A DNA stretch of 37,084 nucleotides from Candidatus Avimonas caecicola. GTDB taxonomy: Bacteria > Bacillota > Clostridia > Oscillospirales > Acutalibacteraceae. The notes under the pieces were generated by a model, which worked only from the letters and a program-made list of their open reading frames with translations, ran no database searches and was not told the DNA's origin. The stretch lies in NCBI GenBank assembly GCA_904419875.1, contig CAJFTG010000028.1, positions 1 through 37,084 of the forward strand, given 5' to 3'. This document shows, one piece after another, positions 33,130 to 37,084 of the stretch; position 1 is the first letter of the stretch; each line of letters starts with the position of its first letter. A program made the position numbers and the translations under genes.

Positions 33130-33163
33130 GCCCCATTCACCGTCTTTCTGTAGGATTAAGAAT

Positions 33164-33192
33164 ATTTTACCACAGCCGTGCCGCCGGTACAA
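33164..33192 (-). promoter_or_regulatory. Promoter of the CDCPAC gene
   Basis: On the minus strand TTGTAC (33192-33187), 17-base spacer, TAAAAT (33169-33164), with a TGG extended -10 in front. Confidence 0.78.
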
Positions 33193-33658
33193 GGCGGGAA
33201 CCGGCCTTTTCGCGGCTTTTCCGCCCTCCTGCCCCCTCCTGTTCCCTCCAGTCCCACCCCCGTCCGTGCAGGGACTCCCACCCGACAGGAGGAGCCGGCC
33301 GCCGCTTCGGGATTCCCACCGGCATTTGACATGCCGCTCCCTGCGGAGGGGCGCGTGCCGCCGCACGAACGGGGAATCCATGGGCAGCCTCTTTTTTAGC
33401 AGGAACACAGATCCTTTTCCGGAGCAGAGAAAAAGGCTGCGGACAGGAAGCCCGCGGCCGGCAGTCCCCGCGGCGGGAAACGGGTTTTCCCAAGAGGGTA
33501 TTCAATGCGGCCTTTGCTGCTTGCCCATTTATTAAACCGCATCCGGCAAGGGAAATGACGTTTTGGAAAGGACGCCCGTGTATGGAGCGTGTCAGCCGCC
33601 GTTTTTCCAAGGGTGTTTTTTAAAACGGCGTGAATTCACAAAAATTGCAGGGAAGGGA
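33193..33658. other. Gap between CDCPAC gene and tetR-like gene
   Basis: No credible gene. It contains a pyrimidine-rich run (33216-33262), small inverted repeats (CGGCAT-TTGAC-ATGCCG near 33319-33335; CGCCGTTTT/AAAACGGCG near 33597-33630), and becomes A/T-rich toward the TetR promoter, which marks the likely left border of a different segment. Confidence 0.5.
33216..33262 (-). repeat. Pyrimidine-rich run (CCCTCCTG units)
   Basis: CCGCCCTCCTGCCCCCTCCTGTTCCCTCC and similar C/T words on the + strand, the shortest of the asymmetric arrays in the window. Confidence 0.7.
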
Positions 33659-33687
33659 TTGCATTCTTCACCAAACTCGTGTATTAT
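33659..33687 (+). promoter_or_regulatory. Promoter of the TetR-family gene
   Basis: TTGCAT (33659-33664), 17-base spacer, TATTAT (33682-33687), 57 bases before the start codon. Confidence 0.8.
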
Positions 33688-33689
33688 AT

Positions 33690-33715
33690 AAATACCAATT
33701 TTAAATTTTGTATTT
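33690..33715. promoter_or_regulatory. TetR-type operator covering the transcription start
   Basis: A 26-base imperfect palindrome running from AAATAC to GTATTT, with 11 of 13 positions symmetric in each half. It begins two bases after the -10 box, so a bound repressor would block the promoter of the adjacent TetR gene. Confidence 0.75.
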
Positions 33716-33743
33716 TATATGGTCTGGAGGAAGGCGGAAAAAC

Positions 33744-34385
33744 ATGGCGCGGAAAGCCTATTCTGAGCAGGAACGGGAACAGGTGCGGGAAGCCCTGCTG
33801 ACTACTGTGATTCAGTGCATTGTGGACCGGGGGCTGATCCACAGCAGCATTGATGTCCTGTGCAGGAAAGTGGGCATCTCAAAGACTTTTTTCTACACCT
33901 TCTTTTCCTCTAAGGAAGATTTGGTATTACAGGCGCTTCGGGATCAGCAGCCCAAGCTGCTGCGATACGCCCGGCGGCTGATGGACACGCCCTCTCTCAG
34001 CTGGCGCGAGGGGGTCAGGACCTTTTTGGAGACCTGCTGCTACGGTGCGAAAAGCGGCATCGCGGTGTTATCCATTGAGGAGGAACAGGAGGTTTATCGC
34101 TGCCTCTCCCAGGAAAATTTCCGGGCCTTCCGCGAGGATCAGATCAAATTGTACCGCGGCCTGCTCGCGGTCTTCGGCCTTCCCGTGGACAGCATCGATC
34201 CGCGCCTGTTCGGCAATCTGGCCCTGTCCATGATGATGGTTTACAAGGCCATTCCGGATGCCATGCCCTTCCTGTTTCCGGAAACCGCGGAGGATATGGT
34301 GGAGTTTCAGATCAACGCCCTGCTGGATGAGATGCAGCGGGCGAAAGAAGGAACAAACCGGGTGAAAGACGATGCACAGAAATAA
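33744..34385 (+). CDS. TetR/AcrR-family transcriptional regulator
   Basis: The 213-residue repressor has an N-terminal helix-turn-helix at about residues 10-58 (QVREALLTTVIQCIVDRGLI, then SSIDVLCRKVGISKTFFYTF and FSSKEDLVLQAL), the standard TetR layout. A helical ligand-binding and dimerisation domain follows with no recognisable ligand signature. The ATG at 33744 is preceded by GGAGGAAGGCGG. A matching palindrome (33690-33715) over its transcription start points to self-repression. No efflux pump or enzyme target is seen beside it; the next intact gene is the SUMF1-like protein 515 bases on, so that gene or one beyond the window may be its target. Base composition is lower in G+C than the core genes, suggesting acquisition. 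Confidence 0.92.
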   Translation: MARKAYSEQEREQVREALLTTVIQCIVDRGLIHSSIDVLCRKVGISKTFFYTFFSSKEDLVLQALRDQQPKLLRYARRLMDTPSLSWREGVRTFLETCCYGAKSGIAVLSIEEEQEVYRCLSQENFRAFREDQIKLYRGLLAVFGLPVDSIDPRLFGNLALSMMMVYKAIPDAMPFLFPETAEDMVEFQINALLDEMQRAKEGTNRVKDDAQK

Positions 34386-34556
34386 ACGGCGCTCCCCCGT
34401 GAGGGCGCAAAGCCATCAAATGCCGGCAGCCCCGGAAAAGGGCCGGTTTCGGGAAACCGGCTTCCGGTTCCGCACGGCCTTTTCACGCCCTGCGTCAGTC
34501 TGTCTTTATGGCGGTGCGGCGCGGGGCTTTTCCGCCTTTGATAGGAGGTGTTTTCG
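34386..34556. other. Spacer after the TetR-family gene
   Basis: Holds a perfect GCCGGTTT-CGGG-AAACCGGC hairpin (about 34442-34461) without a T run, and further G+C-rich repeats. No clear terminator or promoter. Confidence 0.45.
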
Positions 34557-34888
34557 ATGGGCCTGCCGAAGCGTGACGGCGTGAACGGCCGCTGTTGCCT
34601 GATCCATAAGCCGGATACCGGCCCGGAGGTACGGGAGCACGCCGGCCGGTGCATTCAGGACATCCTGGACGGTACTGCCCGTGAAAACCATTCCGGCTGC
34701 CCGGTTCACCATGTCGGGGCGGAGTCTTCCTGCCCGAAGAAGCGGGCAGGGACAAAAAGTCTCAGGGCTTTCTCTGGCGGGATGTGCTCCGGGTCATCCG
34801 GGGAAAGGATTCCGGGAATCGCGGCGGAAAGGCCGTCCAGACGGCGCCAAAGGAATGGAAGGAGAAGTACCGGCAGGTGTTTGCGTAA
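34557..34888 (+). pseudogene. Probably frameshifted small gene before the SUMF1-like gene
   Basis: A perfect AGGAGGTG lies 7 bases before ATG 34557, a strong sign of a real start. The frame reads MGLPKRDGVNGRCCLIHKPD then EVREHAGRCIQDILDG and later turns into atypical sequence, staying open to 34925, beyond the next start. From about 34685 another frame reads protein-like: GVFLPEEAGRDKKSQGFLWR, then DVLRVIRGKDSGNRGGKAVQ and EWKEKYRQVFA, stopping at TAA 34886-34888, just before the ribosome-binding site of the next gene. Joining the two frames gives about 110 residues. A single frameshift (mutation, assembly error or programmed) near 34670-34700 is inferred. No family is recognised. Confidence 0.45.
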
Positions 34889-34900
34889 GGGGGTCAGCCT

Positions 34901-37084
34901 ATGTCAAACTTTGCAGAACGGATAGCGGATGCGCTGGACATCCTGAAATATGACGGAGCCGTACAGGATACCCTGGCGGAGCTGCGGAAAAAGTGGGGCG
35001 CGCAGGCCCCGGCGCTGCTGGACGGGCGGTTTGATGCGGTGGGCGTGCAATATATGCAGCTTTCCCACGAAAAAGGGGCAGCGGCCCTGGGGCAGGAACT
35101 GTCCGCCTTCGGCTGGGCGTTGTACGACCTGGACGGGGAGGACGAGTACCTGTTTGTCCTGATCCCCCAGGGAGAACGGGAGGCGTTTGAAGCCTTCTGC
35201 AAGCAGCAGGGACAGTATTGCCGCCTGATGAAGCAGCCCCGGCGCGGCTGGGGCGACCACGCCAGGGAGCAGAATCCCGGCGCTGTGATGCCCTGTGAGG
35301 AGTACATTCTGGAGGACGAATACGACTATTTCTTCAACTCCCTGGCGGGGGACTTCGCCGCCGGCGAGTGGAAGCCCCGGGGCGGGGAGAATTGGCAAAA
35401 CGGCTGCGTGGCCGACCTGTGCCGGCGGCCGCCCCAGGTGACCCGGGCCAGGAGCCTGCCGGGGCTGTGCAGCCTTACCTATTCCCCGGAGCTGGGCGTC
35501 TACGGGGCGGCCAGGAGCGGCGGCAGCAGCATTGGCCGGGCTCTGGTTGGGAAAAATCCGGCCAACCTGAACTGGTTTGAGCCGTCACCCGTCGGCTATG
35601 ACGGCCCGCCCCGCTCCCTTCGGTGGATCGGAAATTCCCTCTGGGTGGGGGACCCCTGCAACGCCACCCGGATCGAGCTGACCGACCGGGGCACCCGGAA
35701 GGAGGTCCAGAACTGGCCGCTGCCCAAGGACGGCTGGAGCGGCAGCTATCACTGCGGCATCACGGCGGATGGACTGGGCCGGGTGTACTTTTCCAACGAG
35801 TGGTGCAGGGGGACGATCTACCGCTGGGCGGACGGTCAGGTGACCAAGCATTTCTTTCCCTTGGACGGGTACGACCACCTCTCCGAAGCGGTGCCCGTCC
35901 CCGGCGCCGGCCGCATCTACATGATCCACGCCGTCAGCGGCAAAGGGCGGGTGGAGGAATGCCTGCTGGAGCTTGACATGGACACGGGGCGCTGCCGCAT
36001 CGCCGCCCTGCCCGGCATGGGGGAAGACTTGAAACTGCGCTGGTTCACCGGGGACTGGCTGCTGGTACAGGGAAACGGGGAAATCCTCTCCGACGACTTT
36101 GCCCAGCTCATCCATATGCCCACCCGGGAGGTGCTCCGCATCCGTCCGGGGATGTTCGGCGGGGAGAAATTACAGCACATCGGGATGCTCACCGACGGCA
36201 CGGTGGTCATCGTTACCCGGCGGAACCGGGTAGGGCCGGTGTTCCGTTATCCCACCGATTTCTGGGGCTTCCTGCGGACGGCGGGCAAGCCCCGTAAGCT
36301 GGAACCCTGGCGGGAGTACCGGGAGCTATACCCCCATATTCCCTTCTTTCTGCCGGGAGAGGAGCCGGAGCCGCCGCAGGATGACCGTGATGCGCAGCCC
36401 GGCCATGCCGCTCCCCTGCTCCGCCCGCAGTTCGACCGGCTGCCCCGGGCGGAAAAGCGGGCGCTGATGGAACGTCTGGCCGCCCGCTATGGTATGGCCT
36501 TTCTTGGCCTGCAAACCTTCGCCCGCTGGGGCCAGAGCTGCACCACCGGGGTGTTTGAAAAGGATGGCCGGGAGTTCGTCTTTGTTCCCGGCGATACCGT
36601 CACCCTGGGATGGGAACAATTCGCCGTAGGGCTGAATCAGGAAAGCCGGGATGAGTTGGAGTACCTATTCCGGGAATGGGAGATGGAACAGGACCCGGAG
36701 GAGCTGATCCGGGAGAGCATGGCTCCCGTTCGACAGGCAGCCATCGGCCCCATGCTGGTGGGCCGGGAGCTGGAGGAACTGTGCTGGGAGCCGGTGGCGC
36801 TGGACGATCCCCGCCTGCGCCCAGAGTGGCTGGAGGAGTTTCGGCAGTTCGCCCTGACCGGACGGGACAGCCTGACCCTGGTGGGCCACGCCCGCTTCGA
36901 GCGGGATGGGGACGGCTGGCAAGCCGCCCTCTACCATCGGATGAACTATTCGGACTTTCGGAGCCAGCTGGAAAAGCAGGGCCTTTCCCTGCCCACGGCG
37001 GACGAGTGGGCCTATCTGTGCGGCGGCGGATGCCGTACCCTGTTCCCCTGGGGGGACGGACTGGACTACTCCATGCGCCTGCAC
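34901..37084 (+). CDS. Multidomain protein with SUMF1/FGE-like C-terminal segment (3' truncated by window)
   Basis: The frame is open for 728 codons from ATG 34901 (AAGGGGG 8-10 bases upstream) to the window end. Three parts can be seen. Residues 1 to about 125 form a globular segment (FAERIADALDILKYDGAVQD, GWALYDLDGEDEYLFVLIPQ), perhaps DUF6630-like. Residues about 185-460 are rich in short strands and aromatic/Gly turns (SLRWIGNSLWVGDPCNATRI, GITADGLGRVYFSNEWCRGT, GRIYMIHAVSG), as in beta-propellers. After a Pro-rich linker, residues about 510-728 resemble the SUMF1/FGE sulfatase-modifying fold: FVFVPGDTVTLGW (559-571), LPTADEWAYL (697-706) and FPWGD (715-719). In active FGE or EgtB proteins this fold oxidises a Cys or binds iron; the catalytic residues, if any, lie past the window end. 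No signal peptide is visible. Function is unknown. Confidence 0.75.
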   Translation, partial: MSNFAERIADALDILKYDGAVQDTLAELRKKWGAQAPALLDGRFDAVGVQYMQLSHEKGAAALGQELSAFGWALYDLDGEDEYLFVLIPQGEREAFEAFCKQQGQYCRLMKQPRRGWGDHAREQNPGAVMPCEEYILEDEYDYFFNSLAGDFAAGEWKPRGGENWQNGCVADLCRRPPQVTRARSLPGLCSLTYSPELGVYGAARSGGSSIGRALVGKNPANLNWFEPSPVGYDGPPRSLRWIGNSLWVGDPCNATRIELTDRGTRKEVQNWPLPKDGWSGSYHCGITADGLGRVYFSNEWCRGTIYRWADGQVTKHFFPLDGYDHLSEAVPVPGAGRIYMIHAVSGKGRVEECLLELDMDTGRCRIAALPGMGEDLKLRWFTGDWLLVQGNGEILSDDFAQLIHMPTREVLRIRPGMFGGEKLQHIGMLTDGTVVIVTRRNRVGPVFRYPTDFWGFLRTAGKPRKLEPWREYRELYPHIPFFLPGEEPEPPQDDRDAQPGHAAPLLRPQFDRLPRAEKRALMERLAARYGMAFLGLQTFARWGQSCTTGVFEKDGREFVFVPGDTVTLGWEQFAVGLNQESRDELEYLFREWEMEQDPEELIRESMAPVRQAAIGPMLVGRELEELCWEPVALDDPRLRPEWLEEFRQFALTGRDSLTLVGHARFERDGDGWQAALYHRMNYSDFRSQLEKQGLSLPTADEWAYLCGGGCRTLFPWGDGLDYSMRLH

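Noticed and set aside
32120-33136. Minus-strand frames of 270-340 codons between the DUF3783 and CDCPAC genes
   Set aside because: They overlap the CDCPAC gene in the wrong frame and the palindromic terminator, and translate into low-complexity sequence.
33167-33610. Minus-strand 147-codon frame between CDCPAC and TetR genes
   Set aside because: It begins without a ribosome-binding site, crosses the pyrimidine run and the CDCPAC promoter, and shows no family motif.
34506-34712. Minus-strand 68-codon frame opposite the small frameshifted gene
   Set aside because: It looks mildly protein-like, but no ribosome-binding site is seen and the + strand has a perfect AGGAGGTG start at the same place.

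Overview
The window looks like a chromosomal segment of a high-G+C, fermentative, anaerobic Clostridia-type Firmicute, most plausibly Oscillospirales/Ruminococcaceae. The evidence is Bacillus-type AGGAGG ribosome-binding sites, sigma-A promoters, a GSI-alpha glutamine synthetase, Gram-positive-length S12, pyruvate formate-lyase with its activase, and a small Clostridia-typical CDCPAC protein. The genus cannot be fixed by reading. About 65% G+C is typical. The first ~350 bases and a ~150-base patch near 25.2 kb are clearly more A/T-rich.

Layout. 1-211 is the C-terminal end of a RelE/ParE-type toxin. A gene-poor stretch follows, then mntP (-) and glnA (+). From 3.9 to 16.5 kb lies the information-processing core: rpoB-rpoC, rpsL, rpsG, fusA and tuf, all on +. 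rpoBC, rpsL-rpsG-fusA and tuf each have their own promoter, and most units end in an intrinsic terminator. The usual rplK-rplA-rplJ-rplL block is not upstream of rpoB, and no L7Ae-like gene separates rpoC from rpsL. Downstream come an orphan DegT-family aminotransferase (+), a PRK06851-like P-loop ATPase (-), an ECF sigma/anti-sigma pair (-), a 1.5-kb gene-free G+C-rich region, pflB, pflA and a GNAT acetyltransferase (+), an XRE-methyltransferase fusion (-), a CarD-family regulator (+) behind a leader terminator, a DUF3783-like gene with manA and glcK (-), and the small CDCPAC protein (-). The right end carries a TetR regulator with a well-formed operator, a probably frameshifted small gene, and the first 728 codons of an unusual multidomain protein ending in a SUMF1/FGE-like segment.

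How the genes fit together. Glutamine synthesis, manganese export, transcription and translation form a housekeeping block. pflB/pflA make acetyl-CoA and formate from pyruvate, and glcK/manA feed glucose and mannose-6-phosphate into glycolysis. The sigma/anti-sigma pair, CarD, XRE-methyltransferase and TetR are the regulators.

Most notable: (i) gene-free gaps repeatedly carry short-period (8-11 bp), strand-asymmetric purine/pyrimidine arrays, several sharing a GGGGACG core; (ii) ribosomal protein S12 has Arg (AGG) at position 101, the classical streptomycin-resistance site; (iii) the rpsL leader has a triplicated 11-mer and a 15-bp perfect hairpin, and the other str-operon gaps are also structured; (iv) the chimeric SUMF1-like protein next to TetR; (v) a near-consensus minus-strand promoter at 21.9 kb with no gene to drive.
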